A stretch of DNA of 27,068 nucleotides. Source: Prevotella sp. CAG:617 (GTDB lineage Bacteria > Bacteroidota > Bacteroidia > Bacteroidales > Bacteroidaceae). This document shows, piece by piece, positions 1 to 8,967 of the stretch (position 1 is its first letter; each line of letters opens with the position of its first letter). The notes below the pieces were generated by a model. The model was not told the DNA's origin. It was given only the letters and a program-made list of their open reading frames with translations, and searched no databases. The translations under genes and the position numbers were made by a program. The stretch spans positions 8,430 through 35,497 of the forward strand of contig FR903560.1 of NCBI GenBank assembly GCA_000438115.1. The letters are read 5' to 3'.

Positions 1-806
1 AAAAACAGGCTCAGCAGCACGTTCAGGCCCTGCGTGCACCCCACCACCGCCAGGTTGCCGTTCAGCACCCATCCGGCGTAGGCAAAGATGGCCCGCATCC
101 GTTCCCGGTCCCACGTCCATCGCCAGCGGCTCTCGGCAAAGGTACGCCGGCAGTAGCCCGCATACACCATCCTCACCGCCACCTGCACCGCCACCGTCAG
201 CAGCGCATACCACACCAGCCTGTCGCCCGGCAGCACGAACAGCAGCCCCACCACGCCCAGCCGTGCCAGCGTCTCGAACACCGAAATACAAGCAAAGGCC
301 CGCATCCGCTCGTGAGCAATAATCAGCGCGTTGTACGGCGCCGACGCCAGCATCACCACGCTGGCCACCACCGCCCCCTGGTACACCCAGAAGGCCGCCT
401 CCGTGCGGTCAGGCGGAATCACCAGCTTGTGCCACGCGAACCACAGCCCCACCGTCTCGGCCAGCAGCAACACCAGTCCCGCCATCGCGTAGTGTATGCC
501 CACCACGCAGCTGAACTCCCGCTTCAGGTCCGCCTCGTCGCCGCGCCCCAGCGCAAACGTGATAAACCGCGACGAAGCGCTGCCCAGCGACCCCTCGATA
601 AATCCGAACAGGGCCACCACGCCGCCCACCACGTTATACACGCCGTAGTCCGTCACGCCCAGCGCCTGCAGTATCAGGCGCCCCGTCAGCAGGGCCACCA
701 GCATCATCAGCACCATCCTCACGTACAGCATCATCGTGTTGCGCGCCAGTCGCCGGCTTCGCGTTGTAGTTTCCGCAGTATCCATGTATTTGTTCTGTTT
801 TTCCAT
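1..806 (-). CDS. Wzx-like polysaccharide flippase (partial, 3' end off the left edge)
   Basis: An open minus-strand frame runs from an ATG at 806 to the window edge with no stop; I translated it directly. It begins MEKQNKYMDTAETTTRSRRL, then gives hydrophobic segments containing TGRLILQALGVTDYGVYNVV and GGVVALFGFIEGSLGS. This matches the N-terminal half of the full-length flippase at 8968-10467, which has the same layout (SRILLEKLGINDFGIYNVVGG). Members of the MOP/PST superfamily move undecaprenyl-linked glycan units across the inner membrane. An ATG at 785 is an alternative start, but 806 matches the MEK start of the paralogue. The gene is GC-rich, unlike the AT-rich genes immediately upstream of it in the operon, and 73 nt separate it from the preceding stop. 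It may belong to the older locus or begin a neighbouring one. Confidence 0.85.
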   Translation of the reverse strand, partial: MEKQNKYMDTAETTTRSRRLARNTMMLYVRMVLMMLVALLTGRLILQALGVTDYGVYNVVGGVVALFGFIEGSLGSASSRFITFALGRGDEADLKREFSCVVGIHYAMAGLVLLLAETVGLWFAWHKLVIPPDRTEAAFWVYQGAVVASVVMLASAPYNALIIAHERMRAFACISVFETLARLGVVGLLFVLPGDRLVWYALLTVAVQVAVRMVYAGYCRRTFAESRWRWTWDRERMRAIFAYAGWVLNGNLAVVGCTQGLNVLLSLF

Positions 807-879
807 TTCGTCCTGCCGCCGCTCCCTCCCGGGCCGGCCGCAGTCCTCTTTGAAAACTAATTCCTACCCTATTTTATAA

Positions 880-1962
880 TTAAAGATAACCATACCACTT
901 TCTCCAAATAAGATGGAATAAACTATAAAAAGGATTCGATACCACTTCATAAGGATAATACCTCATTAATTTCATATTACTACAAAATAAACGCAAACCA
1001 CGTTGAAAATGAGTTTCATTTTTCACTATACATGTCTCTTCATAACGACAAAAATTTCCTCCTCTAACTATTTCCGCTAAAACGACTTTTCCACTTTCTA
1101 TATTGGGAGGGACTATAAAAAACTTCTCTTCTAACCCAAAAACCACTTGCTCAACATACATTATAGCCTTTGCAAATTCCAACAACTTTAAATCTCTATA
1201 TACTTGAATTATTTTAAGCTTAATATCCTCTTCAAAGCCCCCTTTCAGGCAATAATAAAAATCCATTAATTGACGTAAACCAATTCCTTCACCTATTAAA
1301 TGCCTAAATATATGAACTAATAAAAATATTGCATTAAAATAAGCATTTGGAACTGAAATTTTCTCATTAGTATACGGCAATATGACCCTATTATCTATCT
1401 GTATTTCTTTTTGTTGAGAAAAAAACTTTTGCAAACGGATACACGATTTATAATAGCGCATTAACGAAGGAGTAAAATGAACTTCAACTCTGGTTCTTCC
1501 TTTAAAAATAAATGCAGCATGATGAAAACTAATTTTCAATCCATAATTATAATTTTTCTGCAGATAATGTATTATATATTTTTTATCTCCATAAACCCAA
1601 AGATCTATATCTCCCGACATTCGCAAATCAGGTTCTGGATAAGATAAAGCAATACCTTGCCCCTTAAGAAGGACAGAAAAGAAACCATCTTTTTTCAAAA
1701 GCCTTATAATTTCTGTAGAATCAAGGTTTAAAATTTGATTTTGCTTTTTTATCCTTATAGTACTCGCATACCATTGCATTAGCAATGCCCGACATGGTCG
1801 CTGTTCCTTAGGTAATCGCATTACAGATGAAAACAAGACTCCAATCAATGTATGTGCATAAGCCAATTTATACAATGATTTCCATTCTTCATCATTTGGT
1901 ATTCTAGATAACTCTGTTCTAGAAGAAGAATATATCTGTATTAATTCAAAAAATAAATCCAT
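880..1962 (-). CDS. Nucleotidyltransferase-fold family protein (NTP_transf_5-like)
   Basis: 360 aa, no signal peptide. Residues 98-122 carry the family signature: LLKGQG followed by SGDIDLWV, with Asp118 and Asp120 as the expected metal-binding pair of a nucleotidyltransferase fold. This architecture fits the uncharacterised nucleotidyltransferase family (PF14907) that recurs in Bacteroidetes capsule and O-antigen loci. The substrate is unknown. It may transfer a nucleotidyl or other phosphate-linked group, but this is inference. It is the last AT-rich gene of the cassette, starting 1 nt after the stop of the upstream GT4 gene, so the two are almost certainly co-transcribed and probably translationally coupled. 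The GC-rich flippase follows after a 73-nt gap. Confidence 0.8.
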   Translation of the reverse strand: MDLFFELIQIYSSSRTELSRIPNDEEWKSLYKLAYAHTLIGVLFSSVMRLPKEQRPCRALLMQWYASTIRIKKQNQILNLDSTEIIRLLKKDGFFSVLLKGQGIALSYPEPDLRMSGDIDLWVYGDKKYIIHYLQKNYNYGLKISFHHAAFIFKGRTRVEVHFTPSLMRYYKSCIRLQKFFSQQKEIQIDNRVILPYTNEKISVPNAYFNAIFLLVHIFRHLIGEGIGLRQLMDFYYCLKGGFEEDIKLKIIQVYRDLKLLEFAKAIMYVEQVVFGLEEKFFIVPPNIESGKVVLAEIVRGGNFCRYEETCIVKNETHFQRGLRLFCSNMKLMRYYPYEVVSNPFYSLFHLIWRKWYGYL

Positions 1963-1963
1963 A

Positions 1964-3085
1964 TTATGTTCCTAATAAAAAATCATAGATATACAAATGA
2001 CTTTTTACAACATCTTTAATTGAAAAATTCTTCTCTGCTAAAGCTCTTGAATTTTTTCCATATTCTAAACGTAAAACGCTATTATTTAATAAAGACTTTA
2101 AAGCTTCTTCTATTGGAAGAACTTGTTTAGGGGGAACTAGAATTCCATTGAATTTATTTATTACACATTCTTTACATCCTGGAACATCTGTAGTTACAAT
2201 AGGCCTTCCGACTGCACAAGCTTCTATTAAAGATTTAGGTAACCCTTCTCGATAACTCGGTAAACACACAATATCAGAATTTGCATAAATATCCTTCATC
2301 TTTTTCTGAAATCCAATCCATTCTAAATATCCAGGAACAAGCATTTTCGACAAATCTGATTCATTTAAAACACTGGGATTCTCCACATCACAATTTCCTG
2401 CTAATATAAATAATACTCTGTCTTCATAAAGAGAACGCAAATTATGAGCTGCAGAAATAAATTCAAGCACCCCTTTATCTTTTAATATTCTAGCAGGAAA
2501 TAATACTTGTAACTTTTCCTTTTGAATAGGAGGAACATATGCATATTCCGTCAGATTAACGCCAGAACCTTTTATCAAAAATACTTGAGAATCTGGAACA
2601 AGATGCATTCTACGAATAAAATCTTGGTCATCTGGATTTTGAAGAATAAAAGCATAAGAATTTTTTTTAAGTACAAAACACATAACATTTTTCATAAGCG
2701 TTTGTAGTATACCACGACGACCTGCAGTAAAAACATATCCCATACCGCTAATAGCATTTACGACATGCGAAAAACATGCCATTCGAGCAGCAAGACTTCC
2801 CAACAATACAGATTTTATAGTCACATGATGTATTACATCTGGTTTTATTCTTCTATAAGCTTTCCATAAAAGATATACACATTTCATCTCATGAAAAGGA
2901 TTTGTTCCAGAACGTTCAAAAGGTATATTTATAAAGTTTATACCTTTTGATTCAATTTCATCTTTTCTACCTGTATCTTTTGTTAAAAGCCAGACTTTAT
3001 CACCACGTTCTATTGCAGCTAATGCTATAGGCAATCTATGGGAAAGAAAAAACCAATCAGAATTGGTTACGATAACTAATTTCAT
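1964..3085 (-). CDS. Glycosyltransferase family 4
   Basis: 373 aa, GT-B fold. The N-terminal acceptor domain starts MKLVIVTNSDWFFLSHRLPI and contains PDVIHHVTIKSVL near residues 82-94. The C-terminal donor domain has FPARILKDKGVLEF (about 196-209) and an intact E-x7-E motif, Glu280 to Glu288, in YREGLPKSLIEACAVGRPIV. It resembles the WbpH/PglA-type retaining GT4 enzymes that extend undecaprenyl-linked oligosaccharides on the cytoplasmic face of the inner membrane. Donor and acceptor cannot be read from sequence. It follows another GT4 gene by 10 nt and precedes the nucleotidyltransferase-like gene by 1 nt. Base composition is AT-rich like its neighbours. Confidence 0.9.
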   Translation of the reverse strand: MKLVIVTNSDWFFLSHRLPIALAAIERGDKVWLLTKDTGRKDEIESKGINFINIPFERSGTNPFHEMKCVYLLWKAYRRIKPDVIHHVTIKSVLLGSLAARMACFSHVVNAISGMGYVFTAGRRGILQTLMKNVMCFVLKKNSYAFILQNPDDQDFIRRMHLVPDSQVFLIKGSGVNLTEYAYVPPIQKEKLQVLFPARILKDKGVLEFISAAHNLRSLYEDRVLFILAGNCDVENPSVLNESDLSKMLVPGYLEWIGFQKKMKDIYANSDIVCLPSYREGLPKSLIEACAVGRPIVTTDVPGCKECVINKFNGILVPPKQVLPIEEALKSLLNNSVLRLEYGKNSRALAEKNFSIKDVVKSHLYIYDFLLGT

Positions 3086-3095
3086 ACCGATAAAC

Positions 3096-4202
3096 TCAAT
3101 TATTTTGCCCTTCCAATAAAGCTAATTTAATATTATTCACAAAACTTCCTATATCACGTTTGGCCAATTCTTCATTAAAGAAATTGCGACACTCTTTATT
3201 ATCATTCTTATAACAATCTAAGATAGAATTCAAAATTGCTTTCTCATCATTTGTTTCACATACATATAAACCTTTGATATTCTCAATTCCTCCTGCACAA
3301 CAAGTACTCACTACATTATTATTTTGTGACATCATCTGCAATAAAACATTAGGAAAGCCTTCTATACGAGAAGAAACTACACATATTTCGGCTTGACGAA
3401 AATATGGATATACATTATCTACAAAACCATATAAATGAACAAAATCCTTAATTTGTAAATTTTCGACTAATTGCTGCAATTTAATTCTTTCAGTGCCATC
3501 ACCTAAAATCAACAAATGAAAATGAGGATATATTTTTCGAAATTCAGAAAAAGCTTTAATTAATAAATCAAATCCTTTTTCTGGGATATAACGACCTGCC
3601 GCAACAATATAAGGAGAATAATTACAAATATCTATTTGTTCTTGTTCTAATTTTCTAATTTTCTCTATACTTATAGGATTCGGTATAACACATACTTTCA
3701 TATAGTTCATTAACCAAGATTGATGACTTAATAACGAATCCTTCATAAAATCAGTCTGACAAATAAGCAAATTTACTGCAGGATATCCTAGATAATAGAG
3801 CAAACGCATCCTCATCAATTTAAGCCCCGAAAAACGATTAAAAATAGATGTACTTTCTCTTGCTAGCATTTTTTTTACTTTCAATAGCCCAATTCTTCTC
3901 ATAATGCCAAGCCAAGATGTATGAAACACTAAAGAAGTAAAAGAATAATCATACATTATGTTTCTATGCACTATAAACCAATATAATAGATGAAACATAC
4001 GGGTAAACTTCCCCCCTCTTGCATAATATAAACATAAATTAGGATTTAAAGAATCCCACCCGCCATATCTGACAGGACTAAAAAATAACACATCTACTTG
4101 ATTTCCATGTTCTAACCAAAAACGACTTAAATTATACATAATCTCTTCAGCACCACCTGCATGAGAATCATCACGATGCAAAAATATCAGGATCTTTTTC
4201 AT
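3096..4202 (-). CDS. Glycosyltransferase family 4
   Basis: 368 aa. The N-terminus, MKKILIFLHRDDSHAGGAEE, has the glycine-rich GGAEE acceptor loop of GT4 enzymes (residues 16-20). The donor domain shows VAAGRYIPEKGFDLLIKAF (about 200-218), LILGDGTER (231-239) and SSRIEGFPNVLLQMM. In this last motif the first Glu of E-x7-E is present (Glu281), but the second position is Gln289 instead of Glu. Some GT4 subgroups may carry this change naturally, so I do not read it as inactivation. The start codon overlaps the stop of the upstream acyltransferase by 4 nt (ATGA at 4199-4202), which implies translational coupling. The predicted role is adding one sugar to the lipid-linked repeat unit; the sugar is unknown. 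Confidence 0.88.
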   Translation of the reverse strand: MKKILIFLHRDDSHAGGAEEIMYNLSRFWLEHGNQVDVLFFSPVRYGGWDSLNPNLCLYYARGGKFTRMFHLLYWFIVHRNIMYDYSFTSLVFHTSWLGIMRRIGLLKVKKMLARESTSIFNRFSGLKLMRMRLLYYLGYPAVNLLICQTDFMKDSLLSHQSWLMNYMKVCVIPNPISIEKIRKLEQEQIDICNYSPYIVAAGRYIPEKGFDLLIKAFSEFRKIYPHFHLLILGDGTERIKLQQLVENLQIKDFVHLYGFVDNVYPYFRQAEICVVSSRIEGFPNVLLQMMSQNNNVVSTCCAGGIENIKGLYVCETNDEKAILNSILDCYKNDNKECRNFFNEELAKRDIGSFVNNIKLALLEGQNN

Positions 4203-4720
4203 AACTTCATGTAATCTTTAAAAGAAGATATGCATTCTATAATTTTCTTGTCCTTTGAAATAAAATCACTTTCTGAAACATATGTTTCTAAACATCTCCT
4301 TATATAAGAAGCTGTAGTGCCTATTATTTTAGCAGGATTTCCAGCCACTATATACCCAGATGTTATAGACTTAGTTACAATACTGCCAGCTCCTATTATA
4401 ACATTATCATCAATGCATACACCTGGCATTATTATACTATTTATACCAATAAAAACATTATTCCCGACAACAATAGGCGCATAATAATATCTACGACCTT
4501 TTTCATCCTTTGCTAAACAAGCACTCCCATCATGAGTTACAAAATTAACGCCACTCGTTATTGTACAATTGTCTCCTATTTTTATCAAGTATGGTTCACT
4601 TCCGAATTCGACACGCCTACTACATCTTCCTCCATTCCCCCATTTAACACCAATATATTTAGCATAAGAAATCGGAGACATAACCAAACGCAATATCTTT
4701 AAAACAATTTTTCTAATCAT
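4199..4720 (-). CDS. Left-handed beta-helix (hexapeptide repeat) acyltransferase
   Basis: 173 aa. Isoleucine/valine-led hexapeptide turns run from about residue 46 to 135, including LIKIGDNCTITSGVNFVTHD, IVVGNNVFIGINSIIMPGV and VIIGAGSIVTKSI, followed by the closing YIVAGNPAKII of CatB/WbbJ-type O-acetyltransferases. The His in VTHD (about residue 63) fits the catalytic base of this family. Family members transfer acetyl (sometimes other acyl) groups from acyl-CoA to sugars. The gene is sandwiched by 4-nt overlaps: its ATG overlaps the stop of the DUF2334 gene (4717-4720) and its stop overlaps the start of the GT4 gene (4199-4202). That marks it as an integral part of one translationally coupled block. 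Confidence 0.88.
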   Translation of the reverse strand: MIRKIVLKILRLVMSPISYAKYIGVKWGNGGRCSRRVEFGSEPYLIKIGDNCTITSGVNFVTHDGSACLAKDEKGRRYYYAPIVVGNNVFIGINSIIMPGVCIDDNVIIGAGSIVTKSITSGYIVAGNPAKIIGTTASYIRRCLETYVSESDFISKDKKIIECISSFKDYMKL

Positions 4721-5445
4721 CGAATAATACCCTTAAAATTCCAATATAACAAATTAAATATTTTATCTATAAGTTTTTTCCTACTATGACTACCCTTAAT
4801 CTGATTTATTGATATTACAGATTTACAATGCTTTTTTAATCCTCGCTCTAAAATTTGAAAATCTTTTAAATTCATAGTACTTGGATGAAGACAAATCGTC
4901 CATATTCCAAATGGAATTATGTTCTGAAAAGAAGAAAATTGCTGAGGTAACCATAAAAAACCAAAATCTTGATAGGGAAAAACAGCAATTCCATCACTAA
5001 TTATGGAAATCGATGTATGTTTTTTTAATGCAATAAGAGTATTTTCATCAAAAGTATGAGAAGGAGCAACCCACACAACAGGTTCTAACTCATGTTTTCG
5101 AAAAACATCTATTCCTTTTTTAATTTTTTCCTCTTGCACATCCAAAGGAAGTCCTGCAAATTCACTTTTTCTGTTTTTGGGAACCAAACCACCATTAGTA
5201 GTTACATAACAATGATCATAGCCATGTAATGCAATTTCCCACCCTTTAGATTTCCATCTTTTTACAATTTCCCAAAAATCAGGATTAAATTCAGAAATAC
5301 ATTGTTTCCTATCTAAATTATTAGGTATCACTGCCACAATTGGACGCACGCCATACTTATCAAGAATAAATTCTATTTTATTCCAATTCTCTTTATGCAT
5401 TGTAGGACATGCATCATCCAACCGAATTAAGAACTTTGCATCCAT
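4717..5445 (-). CDS. DUF2334 / polysaccharide-deacetylase-like protein
   Basis: 242 aa, cytoplasmic (no signal). The N-terminus MDAKFLIRLDDACPTM carries the Asp pair Asp10-Asp11. Residues 72-80 read ALHGYDHCY, so His74 and His78 complete the Asp-His-His metal site expected of the carbohydrate-esterase-4 superfamily. VWVAPSHTFDENTL (from about residue 123) occupies the place of the usual Arg-Pro motif. It best fits the DUF2334 branch. A plausible job is N-deacetylating an acetamido sugar on a nucleotide- or lipid-linked intermediate; this is inference from family and context. Its stop overlaps the acyltransferase start by 4 nt. The upstream ATP-grasp gene ends 48 nt earlier. Confidence 0.82.
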   Translation of the reverse strand: MDAKFLIRLDDACPTMHKENWNKIEFILDKYGVRPIVAVIPNNLDRKQCISEFNPDFWEIVKRWKSKGWEIALHGYDHCYVTTNGGLVPKNRKSEFAGLPLDVQEEKIKKGIDVFRKHELEPVVWVAPSHTFDENTLIALKKHTSISIISDGIAVFPYQDFGFLWLPQQFSSFQNIIPFGIWTICLHPSTMNLKDFQILERGLKKHCKSVISINQIKGSHSRKKLIDKIFNLLYWNFKGIIR

Positions 5446-5493
5446 CTTATATTACATATTAGATTTCCACATTTTGCAATGTTATCTTTTATA

Positions 5494-6504
5494 TCACAAA
5501 ACTTGTTCTACCATCCAACCACAAAAGTCAAAATGATCACCAGCATGCCATTTTAAATCTTTTGTCCAAAAACCTTCACAATTATCATAGGCCGCAACTG
5601 CATATCCATAACTAATCTCTACAATTAATGGATTATTTTCAGAATTAAAAACAAAATCATAAGCAATACTTTGTGCATTTAATTTTTCATTTACTTCAAA
5701 TGCGATTTGTACACAACGAACATCAATTTGCCCTTTATCATATATAATCCTTCCACCTCCAGAAGCCCTAAAATCATTTTCTCTACAAAGTCTTTTTAAG
5801 GCAAACGCTTTATCACCTATCACAACGATCCTTATATCGAATTTATTTTGAGGAATAAAATCCTGAAAATAAACATACCCCTTTTCTCTTGGATACATTT
5901 TTACAAATTCCGTAGGAATAAACAATCTGGCAAATCCCTTGCAAACATCTATAAAATTACCTCTTCCATGTTTAAATTTATTAAACCTATAACGAAGCAC
6001 ATTAAATCCATCTACTTGCAAAAAACCACGTCCAAATGCTTTATGAACTAATTTACGCGCTTGAGCTTTAGTACGAACCAATTTTACATTATCAGCTCCT
6101 GCCCCACCTCTTAATTTAAAAACCTTTGGAAAAGTTGTATGGTCAATCCAATCATTGGCATCTTGCTTTGTATAAAAAACATACGAAGGGACCAATGGAG
6201 CGTGAACAGCTTCCAATAAGTATTTCTGACCGACTTTATCATCAAAATGCCAGGTCGTATCAAAATTTGGAAAAACCTTTAATCCTTTTTTCTGTAAAGA
6301 ATATAACAATTGCTTTGCAAACAATCGATCCTTATAATTTGCATGGTGATGATGCCACATAAAGGCAGAACAATCACGTACCTGCTCAACAATGTCATTA
6401 TCATATGCATTTACTATTTTATACGGGATACTATGGGATTTACAATAATTAATCCAACGTTCAGAAAAACCACCTAATCTGTTATGAATCGCTACCTTTT
6501 GCAT
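5494..6504 (-). CDS. ATP-grasp (RimK-like) ligase
   Basis: 336 aa. Nucleotide-binding strands are visible at FPKVFKLRGGAGADNV (about 125-140) and VYFQDFIPQNKFDIRIVVIG (211-230). RIIYD (252-256) follows, and the metal-binding end is DFVFNSENNPLIVEISYG (283-300), equivalent to the E-x-N region of ATP-grasp enzymes. These enzymes join a carboxylate to an amine through an acylphosphate. In a cluster that should make UDP-GalNAcA, an appealing inference is amidation of a uronic acid with an amino acid or amine, but the sequence does not show the substrate. It lies between the putative polymerase (45-nt gap) and the deacetylase-like gene (48-nt gap), on the same strand. Confidence 0.82.
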   Translation of the reverse strand: MQKVAIHNRLGGFSERWINYCKSHSIPYKIVNAYDNDIVEQVRDCSAFMWHHHHANYKDRLFAKQLLYSLQKKGLKVFPNFDTTWHFDDKVGQKYLLEAVHAPLVPSYVFYTKQDANDWIDHTTFPKVFKLRGGAGADNVKLVRTKAQARKLVHKAFGRGFLQVDGFNVLRYRFNKFKHGRGNFIDVCKGFARLFIPTEFVKMYPREKGYVYFQDFIPQNKFDIRIVVIGDKAFALKRLCRENDFRASGGGRIIYDKGQIDVRCVQIAFEVNEKLNAQSIAYDFVFNSENNPLIVEISYGYAVAAYDNCEGFWTKDLKWHAGDHFDFCGWMVEQVL

Positions 6505-6549
6505 ATTGAATTTCTTATTAATAAATTTGCACTATTACACAATTATCTA

Positions 6550-7848
6550 CTATTTAAAAATATACATTACTAAATAAACCAAATACAAGCCACAAATTAA
6601 AACTACAGAATGCCATATATACAATCTATGCTGTTTTTGTGATAATCGAGTTATATAATACACAAATGTTGCATATACAATAGGATAAAAACACATTAAT
6701 CTCCTCACTAATATTTCTGATGTATTTAGGAATAAATATAAAACAAAAATCCCCAAAAGAATCTTCAAATGAAAAGGAAGTAATGGCCTATTTTTTGTAC
6801 GCAAACAACGAATTATGACATACCACACATATGTCCAATATAATGGGCTTATCATTCTTGCAAAGGCTACAATATATTGACTTGTGGTCTCCGCATAAGG
6901 GAAACTACTCCAACATGGTAAAGGCTGCAACTGAGAATACACCATCACAGCAAGTTCCTTGAATCCTACAGGTAATCTATATAGAATACCTATTAACCCT
7001 CCACTATTATCCACCGTAGATTGCTTATAATCACTATAATCCTCCATACTTTGACTGATTAGCCCAACCTGATTCAAAAGCATTCTAAATGAGATTGCAA
7101 TACAACACAAAATTAAAATTCTTGCTAAAATTATTTTCCACTTCTCATATGAACTAGTTGAAGAAACAAACGTAAACATAAGTATCATACACAAACAAAA
7201 AAGTCCGTTTTCAAATCTAAATTCCATTAATACAATAGAAGCTAGTACCTGTAAAAACAATTTTGTAAAAGAGAAATTTCCATGCATCAATACTAGTATA
7301 TACAATGTAATTAAGGATATATGAATATCTCGTAATATCCATGCGGAATTTGGAAATATGCATGAAAGTATTGCATAAGTAAGAGCAAAATTATATGCAT
7401 TCTTTTCATTTGTATAATACAACAATAACCTATACAATAATAATATAATTAAAGATGAAAATAACGATGTACAAATCATTTGTAACATCATACTATTCCC
7501 ATCAAAAAAATGTTTGCCTATATAACCTACAACACCAAAAAGGAAATATGCGCCCTCATTATCTCCATTTACCCTATCGACAAAACACGCTTTCCATATT
7601 TGAGACAATGAAAAACTATCTGCCAATTTATCGGAGAGATTATAAAACTTCCATTGATCAGAATGTGAAAATAAGAAATTCTCTCCTTCATTTGAAAGTG
7701 ACGCAATTATTGCATATAATCCATATATCAATGCAACAGAAAACCATAAACGATAAACATACTTCTTTTCTGTCTTTTTCTCAAAAAAAGTTATTCTAAG
7801 AAAAAAGACCATTAAAAAGAAACATATATATAGGAAAATATAAAACAT
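6550..7848 (-). CDS. Polytopic membrane protein, putative Wzy polysaccharide polymerase
   Basis: 432 aa, almost entirely hydrophobic, with roughly ten or more predicted membrane segments starting at the N-terminus (MFYIFLYICFFLMVFFLRI). One larger polar stretch (about 55-95, containing NEGENFLFSHSDQWKFYNLS) lies after the second segment, and there is a second near 270-320. No enzyme motif is recognisable. The assignment rests on topology and on being the only polytopic non-flippase protein in a cluster that otherwise has a Wzx, an initiating transferase and glycosyltransferases. Wzy proteins are too divergent to confirm by eye. It could instead be an EpsG-like or GT-C type membrane transferase. 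It starts 5 nt after the stop of the GT4 gene upstream. Confidence 0.6.
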   Translation of the reverse strand: MFYIFLYICFFLMVFFLRITFFEKKTEKKYVYRLWFSVALIYGLYAIIASLSNEGENFLFSHSDQWKFYNLSDKLADSFSLSQIWKACFVDRVNGDNEGAYFLFGVVGYIGKHFFDGNSMMLQMICTSLFSSLIILLLYRLLLYYTNEKNAYNFALTYAILSCIFPNSAWILRDIHISLITLYILVLMHGNFSFTKLFLQVLASIVLMEFRFENGLFCLCMILMFTFVSSTSSYEKWKIILARILILCCIAISFRMLLNQVGLISQSMEDYSDYKQSTVDNSGGLIGILYRLPVGFKELAVMVYSQLQPLPCWSSFPYAETTSQYIVAFARMISPLYWTYVWYVIIRCLRTKNRPLLPFHLKILLGIFVLYLFLNTSEILVRRLMCFYPIVYATFVYYITRLSQKQHRLYIWHSVVLICGLYLVYLVMYIFK

Positions 7849-7853
7849 ACAAT

Positions 7854-8945
7854 TTATTTATTGTTCACAACATTACTAATCAAAGATTCCCACTTATTTA
7901 CAATATTTTCTTTCGAAAATCTTTGCATATGATTTATTGCATTCGAAGAAAGTTTTTCACGTAACTCTTTATTTTCAATTAATCTTGATAACTGTTTTGC
8001 AAACATCTCTTCATCATTATCCGGCACAAGAATTCCATCAATATCTTTATTTATTATTTCTCGAGGACCAGCCTCACAATCAAAGCTAATACAAGTACAA
8101 CCTTGTGACATTGCCTCCACTAGAACTAATGAAAATCCTTCAATTCTACTCGTTAAAGCAAAAATGGGATATTTTCTCATCAAATTTTTAATGTCATTAC
8201 TTGCTCCTAATAATTTAATTTTATCAGATAGACCAGATTCCTCTATTAGATTTTTTACATAATTCATATTCTTTTCATTTCCACCTCCAATTATATCGAC
8301 ATGCCAATCAGGATAATTTTTGGCCAATTTCCCCCAAATTCTAATCAAACGATCAAAGCCCTTGATTTCATACCGATCTATACTTCCACATGCCATTATC
8401 CCCTTTATTCTTTCATGACTATTATCCTGTAATACATCAAAACTTACAGGATTAGGCATTACAACTTTATGCTTTAGACGTTTGCCTATAAAATCATAAT
8501 CTCTTCGTGTTAATACCGTAACAACTGTTGCCAACTTATTAATCCAAAATCTCTTTATATATTCAGAGAAGCTGCAATCCTTCAAATTATGAAAACAGGC
8601 ATGTTCAGAAGATATAATAGGCACTTTCATTCCTATAAGAGAAATCAACACCTTATAAGTCAATCCATACATAAATGAAATAATCACATCTGGTGATTCT
8701 TCTCTTACTATACTCCTAATATGTTTATGCAACGCCAGCTTTTGAAAAAATCCTTTCAAATTCCTTATATTTTCATATAAATCGCGAATACAAATTTGTT
8801 CTCTTATTTCATAAGCTAATGGAGATTGAATATCCGTCACGATAGTTATCTGATACCCTCTTGCAGACAATTCATTTGCAAGTATTGACATAACACGTTC
8901 TGCCCCCCCCTGATTTAAGGTTCTAATAAAACACAATATTTTCAT
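7854..8945 (-). CDS. Glycosyltransferase family 4, with a G8 tract near its start
   Basis: 363 aa. The N-terminus MKILCFIRTLNQGGAERVMS contains the GGAER acceptor loop typical of GT4 (residues 13-17). Donor-domain landmarks are MPNPVSFD (163-170), ACGSIDRYEIKGFDRLIRIW (185-204) and an intact E-x7-E motif, Glu269 to Glu277, within SRIEGFSLVLVEAMSQG. It resembles AmsD/WcmC-type exopolysaccharide transferases. The GGAER codons are written with eight consecutive G on the coding strand (8903-8910 on the plus strand as C8), unusual in such an AT-rich gene and a potential slippage site only 12 codons from the start. In this sequence the frame is intact. It is 22 nt downstream of the Wzx gene and 5 nt upstream of the putative polymerase. 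Confidence 0.9.
   Translation of the reverse strand: MKILCFIRTLNQGGAERVMSILANELSARGYQITIVTDIQSPLAYEIREQICIRDLYENIRNLKGFFQKLALHKHIRSIVREESPDVIISFMYGLTYKVLISLIGMKVPIISSEHACFHNLKDCSFSEYIKRFWINKLATVVTVLTRRDYDFIGKRLKHKVVMPNPVSFDVLQDNSHERIKGIMACGSIDRYEIKGFDRLIRIWGKLAKNYPDWHVDIIGGGNEKNMNYVKNLIEESGLSDKIKLLGASNDIKNLMRKYPIFALTSRIEGFSLVLVEAMSQGCTCISFDCEAGPREIINKDIDGILVPDNDEEMFAKQLSRLIENKELREKLSSNAINHMQRFSKENIVNKWESLISNVVNNK
8903..8910 (-). repeat. G8 homopolymer inside codons 12-15 of a GT4 gene
   Basis: Eight consecutive C on the plus strand (G8 on the coding strand) fall within the NQGGA codons. The gene is in frame with eight; loss or gain of one base would truncate the protein within a few dozen codons. 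It is listed because a second, longer homopolymer in the same operon interrupts a gene. Confidence 0.7.
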
Positions 8946-8967
8946 TTCCTACAAGTTGAAATAATAA

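Noticed and set aside
312..860. Plus-strand 182-codon open frame rich in His, Arg and Gln
   Set aside because: It is the antisense shadow of the GC-rich flippase at 1-806; its composition is typical of a complementary-strand frame and it has no domain.
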